From Heterobilharzia americana (taxonomy: Eukaryota; Platyhelminthes; Trematoda; Strigeidida; Schistosomatidae): a stretch of 64,000 bases of DNA. Numbering within the stretch: the stretch's first letter is position 1; every line of letters starts with the position of its first letter. Shown piece after piece: positions 34,001-48,096 of this stretch. Under the pieces are notes generated by a model, which did not search any database, was not told where the DNA came from, and was given only the letters and a program-made list of their open reading frames with translations. Location of the stretch: contig OX104127.1 of NCBI GenBank assembly GCA_944470555.2, forward strand, positions 154,023,776 to 154,087,775, in the 5' to 3' direction. A program made the position numbers and the translations under genes.

Positions 34001-37000
34001 AGTCTGTGACCGCGGGTTTCTTTTTTCCCTCGGACTTCAACTGAGAAGTCTACATATACCCTACACGGCTCGGGTCAACAATCATGAATTCAATAAACTG
34101 ATACTATACTTTACTCTTACCACTTCATTACTTTTTCCATCCTGATCCTTCTTCAGCTAACACCGTGCGACATGGCAGGGTCGTGGACTTGCTGACGTAG
34201 GAGAAGCCCTGACTTGTAGAGCGGAAAGTGCACACCTCAACTGGATACCAGCCGACAGCCGTTTTTGTACTATTCGATTGGATGGGTCTGTAAAAATTAG
34301 GAAGCGTTGTGAGACTAGGCGATGTCTATTCATAATCGTCGCCGCTGACTACAATTCGGGTGATGCAAAGGATGAGTTGTGTGAGAAGCTGTCAACTTTG
34401 CTACAGAAAGCAAAGCGGTCAGATGTAGTTATAGTGACAGATGATTTTAACACTCAAGTAGGGAAGCTGAGCCAAGTGGAAAGGCGTCTTGAAAGGCATC
34501 TAGGTCCGGTGAAAAGTACTAGGCAAGATAAACAAGTCAATTGGTGTTCTGAATATTAGTCGACTGACAGGGCTTGGATGCGTTGCTTATGTCAACCCAC
34601 CGCCTACTTCGACGTACCATGCTAGTGGAAGTGCGATTAGTTGGTTCAGGGTGGTCAGACCAAGACGTGGTAGCAGTGCATGAAGTCCTTGATATGGCTT
34701 GAGTTGTGTGGATAGATGTGGATCACCCGACTGGGGCCCCCTAGAAGGGAATGAGTGGTTGAGGACTCTTGGTGACATGACTGAAAATCGGTCACAATGG
34801 TGCAGATGCATTCACTCTTTCACATCTTAAGCTTGAATATTCACACTAACCTTTATCTTCAGATTGTTTATTCTTCTACACTACTTTGATTCCACTACCA
34901 TTCTATACATGTTTTTTGTATACTACTGTGAAGTGTGGCAACTTGAGGCGGTGCACTTGTGTGCAAGATTCTACGTTGATTTAGTCAGTCAGCTGGCAGT
35001 ACTAGCCAGTACACAATAAGGCTGGTTCATTACCTACCTAGTACACAGCCCTGCATGCAGTTGCTGGGTTATACTATACATCTCTCTCATCATTCTAGAT
35101 GAATTCACTAAAATACACAGTCGTGAGTAAATTCGCCGTACGGTAGAACAGTTGAAACTGTCACCATATAAAGAGCACTAATAATTTCAATATAATTAAC
35201 TATAACTGGACTCAGTACAGGTATGTATACTCAGATACAAGCCATACTGTGTGAAGGCTTATAATACCACTCCATTGCAAAGGCAAAAGTGGAGCAGGTT
35301 CCGAACCCGGAAACCACTCAACTGTGATTCTAGCAAGTCTACACTAAAGAACAGTGTGACTAGCAACACTGGCTACTCGAAGTGGTTGACTACCATTCTA
35401 AAACTTGCAGTCTCTGGAAGTAACTACCAATTTCAGACTGCGAGCATATTCTTTCGAAGTGAGAATTAGTGGTAACCCCTTGAACCTATTCGAATGTACG
35501 AGACATACATTGCAAGTATCCTGTTGAGAAAATTATCTCATGTTCCACTAGAAATTTTCAAAACCTTGGTTGTATTTTGGAGTATTCAGAAATATTGGGG
35601 GCGTTTCGTAGTTTCAATAAGCAGTGTTGCGCATCCCAGTGTGCTTGAAGTGTGATTCCGGTTGAGACGTAAGCGTCCATTGGACGGGAATAATTAATAC
35701 AAGTAAAAATTTAGCAATACAAAACTTGAACACCGGAGATAAAATAATTCACAATGTCATTGGAGAAGCTGACTTGTGCAAGTCAAGACGAAAGTGAGAT
35801 ACCATAACCCTAGAGTAGCGTCGAACTAATTTAACCCGCCACATCATTCTTTGCTAATTTTCGTTTGAGTCGGTTTTAAAGTTGGTACTAGAAACAACGG
35901 TGGTCGACCGGACAAGGCAGTTTCCCCAGGTTTCTACTGGGCTAGCATCTGTAGTCTAGAAGTGATGCAGCAGATTCCCAGTTCTGCAACTTTTGCAGCA
36001 AACCTATTCACATTCTAACCCAGTGGGAGATTGAAATTCGCTGGACAAGAAGCTTCACAAAGTGCTGCTATAAACTACACTCCGAAGAGCCTAAGGTGTG
36101 ATGATTACGTGGCTGGTTTCACAGACAAATGGCATATGGGAGTTGGTGTACAGTGAGTCATACCTTAAAGCCTAAGCTTCCAGATGACAGAACTAATGCC
36201 GAAACGTCTATTGTGAGGGCCTGGAGAGAAGTTTTGAATAAAGAAAGTTGACCAGATGAAAAATCAGTCCTTCAGAACGAAATCTAAGGGCAGAGGTAAA
36301 ACCACCTTTCAGTGGGGTGTTGGCCTTCACGTTTGCTTGGTCAACGGCTGGGACTCATTATCGGAACCAGTGGTAGCAGCCTCAGAGAACACCTTCAAGG
36401 AAAACTGGGTCTTCATAGAAATGGCTAACGCAAGGATAAACCTTTGGCTAATTAATAGCCTACTATCATTTAAAGTGAAGACCGAAGATATCAAAGGCTG
36501 TGAACACAGTATCAAACATCACAGACTCTCTGTTTAGTGTCATAATTTGCGATGAGGGGTACAAACGACTCTCACTTCGAAAGAATATGCTCGCGACCTG
36601 GAATTTGTAGGGTCTTCGTGTTATTAGTTGCTTCCAAAGGCTACAAGTTTTGATGTCTGTCACAAGCAGTGCAAGGCTTGTATGGTGGACAGTGAAGAAA
36701 GTGAAAGTGGTTTTAAAGCAATAGTCCCTGGAATGTACCCTACTATACAGGGTGGAACAGGTGACCAATTAAACCGAGCCTGTTGTTTATAAGTTGTATG
36801 CATAACCAGATATCATAACTGTATTCAACATAGATTTCCGTAACTTAAGGAATAAGTTATTTGACTTAGGGAAATTGAAGAACCTACACCTCCCATCATA
36901 CCATTCAGTAGACATCGGATTGGACATTATAGTACGAATACCAGGATGGGATAGTGGTTGGATTGATAGTGACATCAGCATGGGAGTCTAGTCTTTGCAT

Positions 37001-40000
37001 TAAATTAACTTCGTAGGTGAAGCGCTGGTGTAGGAAACGAGAAGACAGACGAAGGAAGAAATGTTTATTATTAACATCTGGTACGCTAAGACAGTCGTTT
37101 GCGTAAAGTGCTTTATTCCCTCTTCTGCTTCTATCTTGATTTGCTTTTGATACAGCTGCGTCGTCTCTTGCGTTTCTCTGGGCAGAATCCTTACCCACTG
37201 CGGGCAGTTCCCTATGATTTCTGCCACCCGCTTAACATATACTACTTATATATTGATCAGCCACGCACACTACGCTCGTAAACCTGTCAAATTTTCGGGC
37301 CTGCAGCCGTGTTGATCGTCTTGGTATTGATGCAATGTTTCTTCTTTTTCCCACCGTCTCCAATTTTGAAGTTGGCTGGCGTTTTCTCTTTGTCCCCTTT
37401 TTTGATGGTATAAACTGAATGGCATCTCTCGGTAACGGGCTGTGAATATCTGATCGAGATGACCATGTCTATAACGCCTCAGTTTTTCCGGGTTTTATTT
37501 CCGTACGCTCCACTTAAATTCCTAATTGCGATCGAATTTTAGTATGTTCATCAGACTGATTTCTCTGTTTATCACAGGAGGATTTCTTTTCTTCCCTGAA
37601 GACTGGAACCAATCTGAAGGGATCATATCTTGTTCACAAACGCCAGCTGACACTCGGTCACCGCCTTTAAATACGGCCGGTACTGGACCTGCTGCACTTC
37701 CCTATTTCGCTTTACTGACAGGCTTCTCAACTTAGGCAACAGTTGGAGGCCATATTTCAATGTCCCATTCAAAATTCGACTGGATAGTGAGCAACAGAAT
37801 AGCAGCTGGAAACCAGTTGACCTGTTAATCGACGGGTACTGATCATCATTTTGGTCATCTACTCTGGGAGGTAATCACGGACTCATCCTTTCTCATTTTC
37901 CTCACTAACCACTGACCTTCTTTCTTCAGTTGCTTTGGCAATTTTAAGTAACTCTACTATTATTTATCACTGAAACTCCTTAGCTTTCGCTACCTATCCT
38001 TGTTAGTGATCGTTGTATGAACCTGTAGTCGGTCTGAATTCAAGTTTCTTTTGATCCTCATTGTACTCGAAGCTCTCACGAATTCGTCCATGTGCATCCA
38101 TGAATTCAGAAGAAGCAGCTGCCCCCCTTTTTGGGAGTCATATAGGGTCTTTGACACTGTTTTTACCGGGGATGGTACCCTGGTTTCTTTCGGATGAGTG
38201 ACATTGTCCTATTGCGATGACTGTCTGGATAATGTCTCTGTTTACGTCTGAAGTTCGCGCTGACCAGAAATAGATGGTCATCTGTGTATGTATATAGAAG
38301 ACGATCATCGTTATCTGTTCGTTCGGTTGGGATTCCTTAAGTGCGCTTCTGGTTTACAGAGCCTACCCATTTGCGCATTGAAATTATTTGCAACAACGGC
38401 TGCATCTGAAAGTTTGGTTTTCAGTAGGCAGCTTTGCGATTTTCGGTAGGATTCACTCGAACTGTAGTCACTTGGTGCGTAATCGGAGATTACAAAGAGG
38501 TGACAGAAAGTTTTGCTTCACTGTACCACTCAGTAAAATAACATATATGAGACCGTTAATTGGGATCCAGTCGAGCAGTGCCATTTGTGATTTAGCACTT
38601 ACGTTTATGCCTACACCTGAAAGACTACGAAAACTTGTTGGCCAATTGGATTGAGATTGCGGACATTGAAAACCCTTATATTTAGTTTTGAGCACAGTTT
38701 CAAGAAACCAGGGATGCTGTTGCTTGAATTCCAATCGTTATCAAGAGTTGTAGAAGTGGGTAAATCAAGGATAGGGACGTGAAGAGGAGTTAGAAGGAAA
38801 CGATGTAGAAGGTTGACAGTGATCTAAGGGCGGTTGACACTTCCTGGTTCTTCACATCGTGGAGGGCTACCTTTTGTGGTACGTTAAGAAAAAGTTAAGG
38901 TTAGTAATAGTGGTGCGTGACGAGAGACCTCAAGTGACATCTTGGGGGTGGTCACATACAGCCCTTTTGAAAGATTGTTTATCTCGGATTTCAACATAAA
39001 CCCATATCACCATTACCGGGAAACCGTATTGTTGGGGCTGAGCTATTTTGTGGGGTTGACCTCCTCCAACCTTTCCTTCCCATAAGGAAGGTTATGAAAA
39101 GATGTTCATGCGCAGGCGAAACAATACTGTTATCAAACCTCGTCCAGTCACTAGTATGACTTCACCTTCGGATCCGCACTATAATGATAAGTAACTTTTT
39201 TCTAACACTGTCCAACTGATATTTCTTGTGTGTTAGGACCTCAAGTAAGCAAGTGATTCACCAGCATGGGTCATTGTGGTATACAACCTCAACCATCATA
39301 TAAAGGTAGAAGTTAACGGCAGCCTAAAGTCACTTATGCTTTCTATGGAGTCTACGTTCAAGCATTAACACTATAAAACAGTTTACTGATACTTAGTTGT
39401 TACTTTGTTGACTTCGACTTTTTCATAAAGAACCTGATTACTTACCAATTCAGAATTTCTGCTGCCATTATTTTAAAAATTATTCTTGGAAGTCTAGTTA
39501 TAACGTTTTCTTGTCAGGGTTTGGTTTCGAGTTTTTATGTTTACTAACTGACGTCAAAAACTTCAGCATACGGTTTCATTATCTTTTTAAGTTATATTAG
39601 TTTTACTAAATGGTAAGTGTACTTTCCTTATAACTTGTCAGTGGCGAATCGCACTACGTAGCAGATTCTGTTTCTTGCTTCCTCTTGGCCTACATTCACA
39701 GGATTAGGGAAATGTTTTCTTTTACAGTTTGTGTGCGATTATTTTATCAAGTTGAAATGAAATATATGCGGAGTCAGTTTATCTTTGTACACTGGTGTGC
39801 CTCCTCATGATTTTCTTTATACCATTTTACTCACCTTTAATGATATTGTTCATTGGTATGGGATGTGAAAAAAATCTGATTTTCCAAATTTTATTGTCCT
39901 TTTTTTGAAAACATGAAAAATAACGACTTCTTGATCTTTTAATGTTTGTAAAATATACTGATTACACGTTCTCAATGTAAATTATTAAGTTCGGTACGTT

Positions 40001-43000
40001 ATTTTAGTACAACCGTGTATTAAATCTGGACTTGTAAAGTTGAGACAGTGCTGTTTATATAAACTTCAGGATCTAAATTTGACATGATATAGTTGAACAA
40101 GTTGAGCATTGGGCAAATGGATTATGTATAATGTAAATTTGTGAAGTCCCAGTGAGGTAGAAAAATAAATTTCTGATATTTTGCAACCTCTGGAAGTCGC
40201 TTCAGAGAATGAAGCCTGTAAAAGTCATAGCATATTTTAGTAGTAAGTGGCAACAAATTAAATCCTGTTGCTCATACATGATGGTAATACGAACTAATAA
40301 CTGATAACGATGACACTTTTTCCCATATCATTATCACTTACTATTTGAATATGCGACAACTTGTAGAAGTTTTAGTCTCTGAAGAAGCGACTTCCATCAG
40401 GTTGTGATACGTCAACAATTTATTTTTCTACTGCATTGGGATTCGAAAAATGCATCTCATTTCTAGTGCTGTTTTGTTTTATAGACCTAAGTGTTATAAA
40501 GTTATAATTTGCAAATCTGAGTAACTAGAACTCACACTGACAAATTCGCACAGCAGGAACGAGAATTGAGATAGTAGTATTTTTATTTGCATAGTTCAAT
40601 AGAACGAGCTGTGACATATACAGGTGCAAATGTATTTCTAAGAACAATGATTCAAGCCGTTACAGTGTATGCTGAATTACCAGTGGGATTGTTGTACTCC
40701 ACTCAAAAGTAACATTAGCGGGAACTGCCGATCCGAATTTTTTTTCGACATACTGATATGTTGGATTTTAGTACAGGAGACATATAGGATATCTACTAAG
40801 CAACGGTGCTTCGCAAGGTGATGGAAATACGTTGGACATCTCATAAAACTGCAGTTGGTCAAGTTGACACATAAAGAGGAAATCAGCAAAAGTGAGTACG
40901 TAATCGAAGAACTAAGAAAGGCACAATAGTAGGAAGCAATAAGCATATTGTACTGATGCATTAGAGATTTCGAATAAGATAGATGAATTGAGTTGAATGT
41001 ACATGTTGTTCCTCCAACTTACGCTGAAGCCGAAAGGGCTGTTTCGAACCTGAAATGGTACAAAGCTCATGCCACCAAAAATTCTTAAGGATGAAGGTAT
41101 AAAATTACTTAGTGAAGTAACCGGGATACCACCTAGTACATTAGGACCAGATGTAATCATGTTTCGATTACTTATCATCCTAGTCTCTGTGTATCTACCC
41201 AAGAAGGGACGTGGTTGACTTGGAGTATGTAGATGACTGTTCTGCTAGGCGAAGACACCATGAGCAAAAAGCTGGATATTTTTAGCATGCGTTTCACATC
41301 TATCAAGTGTAAGATGATACGTCATACTTCGTCAGCCCCAGTGGGCTGATGAAATCTCAGCTTGGATTCTCAAGGTCCGTTTGGGATTTGTCAACCTGCG
41401 TCATCTCTTGCACCAACTGGCGAGGTATTAGACTACTTCTTGAAGAACTAGTATACGGCGTTACAATCCATTCTGTCCTTTTTTAGGTTCGTCAGACGGT
41501 CGTTGAAAAAAAAAGTGATATGAATAGGTCACACGTCTTCACAACATTCTTCGCATATAATGGGATCACAGCTTGAGCTATGTTGGGATTAGCTGGAGGG
41601 TTCTAAGTAGGGAAGGCAAACCAGTAAATGAAGTTGTGAACCTTCACCAAATGTGGTGGCTTGTACGTGTGTTGTGCATAGCCTATCCACTGCCTACCTC
41701 AGCATGAAATGTTGGCTAAAATAAAACTTGTTTCGAAGATGGTTAGGGGTGACTAAACCAGGCCGTGGCACGAGGTTATGAAGTCATTAACTGTTGTTCT
41801 TAGCCCTATAATTACTTACAGACTATCTGGTTGGGACTGTCGATGTGACAGAGATCAATGACTGAGAGCTCTTGGTGATATTGTCCATCGTTTTGAATCC
41901 CTCTCCACCTATGGAGCCCTGGGCAGTCAGATAGTACAGCGGTTCATACAATTAGTGTGGTTCACTTTCTACTGCACAAACATGAACGTGGTTGCTAAGT
42001 GCACTTCCGTACTTGGTTGAAAGTTTGTCGCAATGGGGCAAATAAACTCTATCATTTTTGAATCCCAGAGTAATTTCGCTGAACTAAATCCATTTATTCG
42101 CTCAACTGTCATTCGCTTTTGTCTGCCTTAATATCACATTTCCTATCCACTTTCTGCATGGTGCTGTGAGGCGTGGCTACCACATTTGATGCACTTCTCT
42201 GCTAGTTTGTGCATTGATGTCTCTGCTTGGAAGCTTTACCCATACCATTTCAGCAGACGGATGGTTGTTTATTTCCTGAATCCAGAAAAACTCGGAGGTC
42301 TGATATTCTACAGTTTATCCACATTACCCCTGCTACTTATTCTCAAACTGTGGGACATGATTATTGATTAAATATTGTGGTTATATCCAATCTCTCGAGT
42401 GGCCACCTCTATATTATTCCGCTTAATGATGCATTATTGTTGGTCATGTATTGTCTTTATTACTTTGAATTAATTTCCACGTTTTTATTCTTTGTTGTTT
42501 GAAGTCCACACTTAAAGACTGATAACCAATTACGTGTATTTAACAGTCTTTAAAACTGAGTTGTCAATTTCTAGTGAATTCAAACCTATTAGAAATGCAT
42601 TTTATTCAAACTCTCTATCGATTTGACCTTATGTCTTTTTGAACTTCCATATTTTCCCTCATCAATTTTTTAACGGATCATACATATTAAAACTTCTATT
42701 AGAACTCCGAATCGTTTGTTGTTAAGCTTTTTCTTTTGAAGACCATTTCTCCCACTAATATATGACCCATGGGAATAAACAAAATAATATCAAGCTAATG
42801 AATTAGGTTAAGTGTCCCATTAGGTTCAACTTTGTTAGTAAGTAGTACCTTAAAGAATAAATGAAGGTCATTACATATTGGCTGGGAACTTTAAATCATG
42901 TCTCAGTGATGCGTTATTAAAGTTTATAATTTATAAAATCCAGTGATAATCGCTTTTGATTAGTGGACTTTTTAGCTGTTTCATTCTAATCTGGGAATTA

Positions 43001-46000
43001 TTGCCTTTAGACTCCTCCTATAACTCCTTCAAGCATCTAGTCATATACTAACAGTCCTGTCAGCTGGTCTATTAACGTTCGAACAACTGAAGACGAGGAT
43101 TTCCAGTCATCTCGTATAATTTCACTGTATTTCTTCAATTATTTGTTCAGAATGCTTTTCAAGCTCTCATACTTCACCTTAAACCAACTACTGAGTACCT
43201 CTACTATCTTCATGCTGTTTGCTTATTGATAATGACTCTTGGCAGTTTTTGTTCTATTACGAAATTTGTCTTAATGATTCCTCTAGTCTGCTAAAGGAAA
43301 GTGGTTGTTCCCATGCTAGATTTTATTACCTTTTTCTGTATATTTTATCAAATATCCTGATAATCTCATTTTCCAAAAAATATAGTTTAAATCAGTATAA
43401 AATATTCTCCTTAGAAATTATTATTGTTGACTCGATTGAAAGAATTATATTTTCCGCCTGACCTCATTAACATCGTAGAACAATGGAAGAGAGAGTTAGT
43501 TTAAGCGTAAGAAAAAATCGAACATGATTTATAAATAGATAACCTACTCCTTGAAAATGTTGAACGATAATCGTGAATAATTTTTAATCTTTTTATTATC
43601 TTCATTAATTATTCATCTTAGGAGTACTGATATCGACAGTATTTTTTAAGACTTAGATGATTCTTTTTTGTATTGTAGGATTGTGATAAACTATGATGAT
43701 TTGGATTTCTATTGTTCCATTACTTGTTAACGCCTCGTTGATTTTATTTCATGTCATCGATCTCATCAGTCAAGTATTACCTTTGGTATTATCTAATCTG
43801 TACTTCATTGACCATAAAGATTTCTTACGATATTTAGAGGCAAGAAGCTCTTTATTAGCGACATCTGCAACCCATGTCATGCTGGTGTAAAAACAGTTTC
43901 TAATCTATAATTTATTTGGTTATATGGCTACAATCTCGTTGACTGAAGGGAAATATAGGTCCGCCCTCACAACTTTGTCAACACTCAAGTTTCTTTAGAC
44001 TGCTATCCACCTCCCTCATCGTTACCTTCTAATCTTCCTTCACGTCTCTCAACTAACGATACTACATCATCTTCAACTTCTCCTAACTCTGCAGCCTTGG
44101 ACAACCATCTGAATCTACAGAACAGAATCCCTCATCTCTTTAAACTACTCTTCAAGTTACACATCAGGGCCTTCAATGTCCACACCCTCTGTCAAGCTGA
44201 TCAATAGGCTTCATTAGCCAAGACTAGCAACTTGGGTTGTAGATGTGTGCTGTGTTTGTGAGACTCGCATACAGGGCCCAAGTGTGGTTGTTCACCTAAC
44301 CTCTCCCGGCCAATCTGGTGATTCCTCAAAATTCACCCTTCGAGTTTCGATGGCCAGTTCTCGCGGTCTTGTAGATGTAGGTGTAGTGTTAAGCACTAGG
44401 GCAGAAAGCTCACTACTAGGCTGGATCCCAGTTGATAGTTGCCTCTGCGCTATCCGACTGAAAAGCACAGTGAGAACTGAAAGGAACAGTGAAACTCGGC
44501 GTTTTCTCTTTGTAATCTCTGCTTATGCACCTACTGACTGCAGCTTGGATGAAGTGAAGGACGAGTTCTACCGAAAACTGTCTAGTCTCTTTTCGAAAGC
44601 CAAACGTCCTGACTTGGTGGTTGTTGCAGGTGACTTCAACACAGGTAGGTAGACTGAGTGAGGCAGAAAGGCACTTAGGTGGCACTTTCGGGATCTCTGC
44701 TAAACGAACAGATAACGGTGATCGCCTACTACAACTGTACTCAGATAACCGCCTATTTTTAGCTAGCACAAATTTCAGACACAAAGAAAGATACTCTGAC
44801 CTGGCGTCCGCCGAGCTCAACTCAGCGATGGACAAAGATAGACCACATTGCTATTATTAGTAATCGCTGGAGAGGATCGGTGGAAGACTGTCGCTCCTTC
44901 TGGAGTACGTTTTTGGAAAGCGACCACGCATTAGTCCGAGCGTGTTTATGCCTTCGTCTCAATGGATGTGGAGAAAATTTGGAGATGGATAACGAAAAAA
45001 CAAAAGCCGTGTTCAGTGAGAAGTTGGCTAGGCAGTTATCGGAACAGAAGATTATCACGCATTCAGAAGAAGCTTAATGCCATCTCCAGTCTGCTGTAAA
45101 AGCAGCTCTGAAGACCGTAGCTAACTCCGAAAGAGTGGCTAAAAAGAGCCAGTGGATATCAGCAGCTTCTTCCAAACTAATGAATGCACGTGAACGCATC
45201 CCTGCTGGCTCTGAGTACAATGGAAAACGAGCGCAACTTAAGAGTAGATCGAGAAAAAGTCTACGGAACGACCGCGGACAGCGGTGGGCAGGACCATAAT
45301 GTATGTGTTTGGTCCTGTGTTCTGGGATGAACAGTATGTGTATATGTTTGAATCGCTGGTACTTACAATCACCCATATCGTTGTGAAATCACTTAGTAAA
45401 TGCAGCAAAAGATGAGGGTTTATAATGTGTCTTTTCATTATGATAACTTCGCCGATAAAATGATCCTCATAACTACTGAGCGAAAACCATCATTTCCATT
45501 CTCCTACATACCTCCGTATTACATCCTGCAGGATTAATAAACAAGTCAACAACAAGTTACGTGTACTCATAAATGAGCTGGTTTATATGTGCGAAAGTAA
45601 TGAGGGAGAACTGACTTATCGTTTGCCCAAATTTTCATGTCACCTTGCATTTTCTATTGTTTGCCGATATAGTTAACCTGTTTTTTAGTTTTCAATTTCC
45701 TCATATGCCAATTTTCTTCGCTAAATTTTATGTGTACTATTACTTACAGTTACTTATAGGACAAGTGAAACACTGTGTTTAGAACTCAATTTCTCTTACT
45801 GTAATTTCGTGGTGTCTGTGTATCACTCATTAACGTTATCACCTAGCTTCTCAAGTTGCAGCTAACTTTTTTTGAGACTGAATCGGGCGGTGAAATCTGT
45901 CAGTGGAGAGTAAACAAAGCTATGCTATCCAACATTCATTGTTTATGTGATTACATGAACCAAGTACACCCATGGGTAATAGTAGTAATAATAATTCAAC

Positions 46001-48038
46001 TAACCTACAAGCTGGATTGATATACGATAAGCTAAACATCTGATACTGAGGATATGATAATATCGGGATATCCAACCTCGATAGGTGATATGGATTTTGA
46101 ACCCGTGAACTACTGGTGGTAAGTCAATTATCTTACCAAATGACCCAAAGCTCCACTAATATACAAAATAACTTCGTGATCACGTTGCCAATGCGTTCGA
46201 TAGACTGCGGCCAGCACTGAGACAATAAATTGATATTATATTACATTTCAGTATCTGGTTAGTGTACACGGGGCTTGCATTATATTTCGAAAGAAAATTT
46301 CAACGGCTAAGATTACATTTTAATTACGTTTTCTAAATATACTGAATTCCCACGCTGTCAGTACGCATTTAGTTGTTATATTCTTGAGTTTGTAAATTTC
46401 ACTGCGACTGATGTCGAACTTTTTTAGTGATGGATATACTTAATTGCTTCTTGGAACAGTTTTGTTTCTACATTTGATGCTAATGATGGGAGTAATGGCA
46501 GACAGTAGTGTTATAGCAGAGAGGGTTTCTATGGGTTATTTTTACTTTAGAAATGAACGAGATAATTATGAAAAAAAATCTGCACTGACCTCAATTAAGC
46601 GTAAAAAGATTTTGAAGAAAACTGTGCACAATTTGAGATTTTCATTGCCAAATTGCACATACTATTTTAAAATCAGAGATAGAAATAATATCCATTTGTA
46701 TGTGAGTATTTATGAGTAACGTAAAACTGGATTTTTTACATTTTACGGAAGAATATGCACACGGACAAAAAGAAAGATTGTGCTCATCAGCTGCTTACAT
46801 ATTTGTTTACTAAACGGTGCAGCATTATATATACATACATTGAAATCCAACATGATTTTAAGAGAAATGTCATTTTCAATGATATTTTGCACCTGAAATT
46901 TGAAAATCACCTGGAATTTGTAACCTTCTGATTGAAAATCATGTGCACTTTGACCACTGATGATGAACGGTCCTAGTCATTTGAATACTAATCATAGTAG
47001 TTTGGTTCCATGTTCTTTATGCTTATTGTCAAGGAGAACTGACTCCTTTTGTTATAAGTAGTGTATCCAATTTTGTGGTTTGTAAGAATTTATTTATTTC
47101 AAAGTAGTATTCATCATAGGCTTGCATGAGTTGAAGAACCACCACTAAACCTAGGGGCACTGGATCACTGTTTTGTCCTAGTATGGGACTCCTCAGCAGT
47201 GCGTACTCACAAACTTCTAAACTGAACTACTATCCAATGCTCATCGGTGACAAGCTTCAAGGTGAGATTTCCCAAAGTTCTTATTTTAAGTCGGCACCTG
47301 TGGGACAAACCAAGTCGGGTATGAGAACATATACTTGCCGATGACACTGGATGTTAGACGCGCTATATCGCCGCTAGTTGATAAAAGTAGAAAACTTCAA
47401 ACCATTGGATTTGGACTCAGTGGCTTAATAATGATATGCTCGGTACGTGGTGTGAAGGTCCCGAGTTTGACCCTTGTTGGTATTCTGGGTGCGCACTGCT
47501 GAGAAGTCCCACACTAGGACGAAACTAGTGTTCAATACTAGCTGGTTTTCAACCGACATCAGTCCGTGACAAATACTATCATGAAATAAGTAGTTTACTT
47601 CTAATTCTTATTTTCTTATCCTTGTATACACTTTACGTTGAGCAGACCTAAACATTATATTGATACTTATTTAGGGAAATTGTTGAATTATTCAAACAAA
47701 TCTAAGGTTAGACATGTGTAGTCATCACTTGAATCAGTTCTACTTCGTAATTTTGATACTTTAACAGTCAACTATAATTTTGATTTCTCTATAACTATTT
47801 CAAAATAGCATTTTTCGACTGCTAACAACAAAACACATTCTTGTTTTCTTTTCCAACGTACTTCACAACTAAAGAGGTGACAGAATCGTGCGCATGGACA
47901 CACAGAAAACTGGGATAATTTTTCTCCTTCATTTTAATACAAACTCACTACCTTTTTGTCGTGAAATTCAACACGACTTATTGCTATTGATTTAAGCTTT
48001 TATTACTTGTTTTGGCAAGTACTGCTTATTCTCTTTCG

Positions 48039-48096
<58 letters not shown>

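Noticed and set aside
43693..43890. Hydrophobic frame after a TATTGTAG acceptor, considered as an alternative membrane anchor exon for syntaxin
   Set aside because: Exon 8 ends in phase 0, and from that acceptor phase 0 hits a stop after five codons. The hydrophobic frame is out of phase.
44416..44835. Minus-strand 139-codon frame
   Set aside because: It is the antisense shadow of the retrotransposon endonuclease encoded on the plus strand.
46444..46719. 91-codon frame with a signal-peptide-like start
   Set aside because: Its length depends on a TTG start. Starting at the first ATG weakens the signal, and there is no recognised family or splice context.
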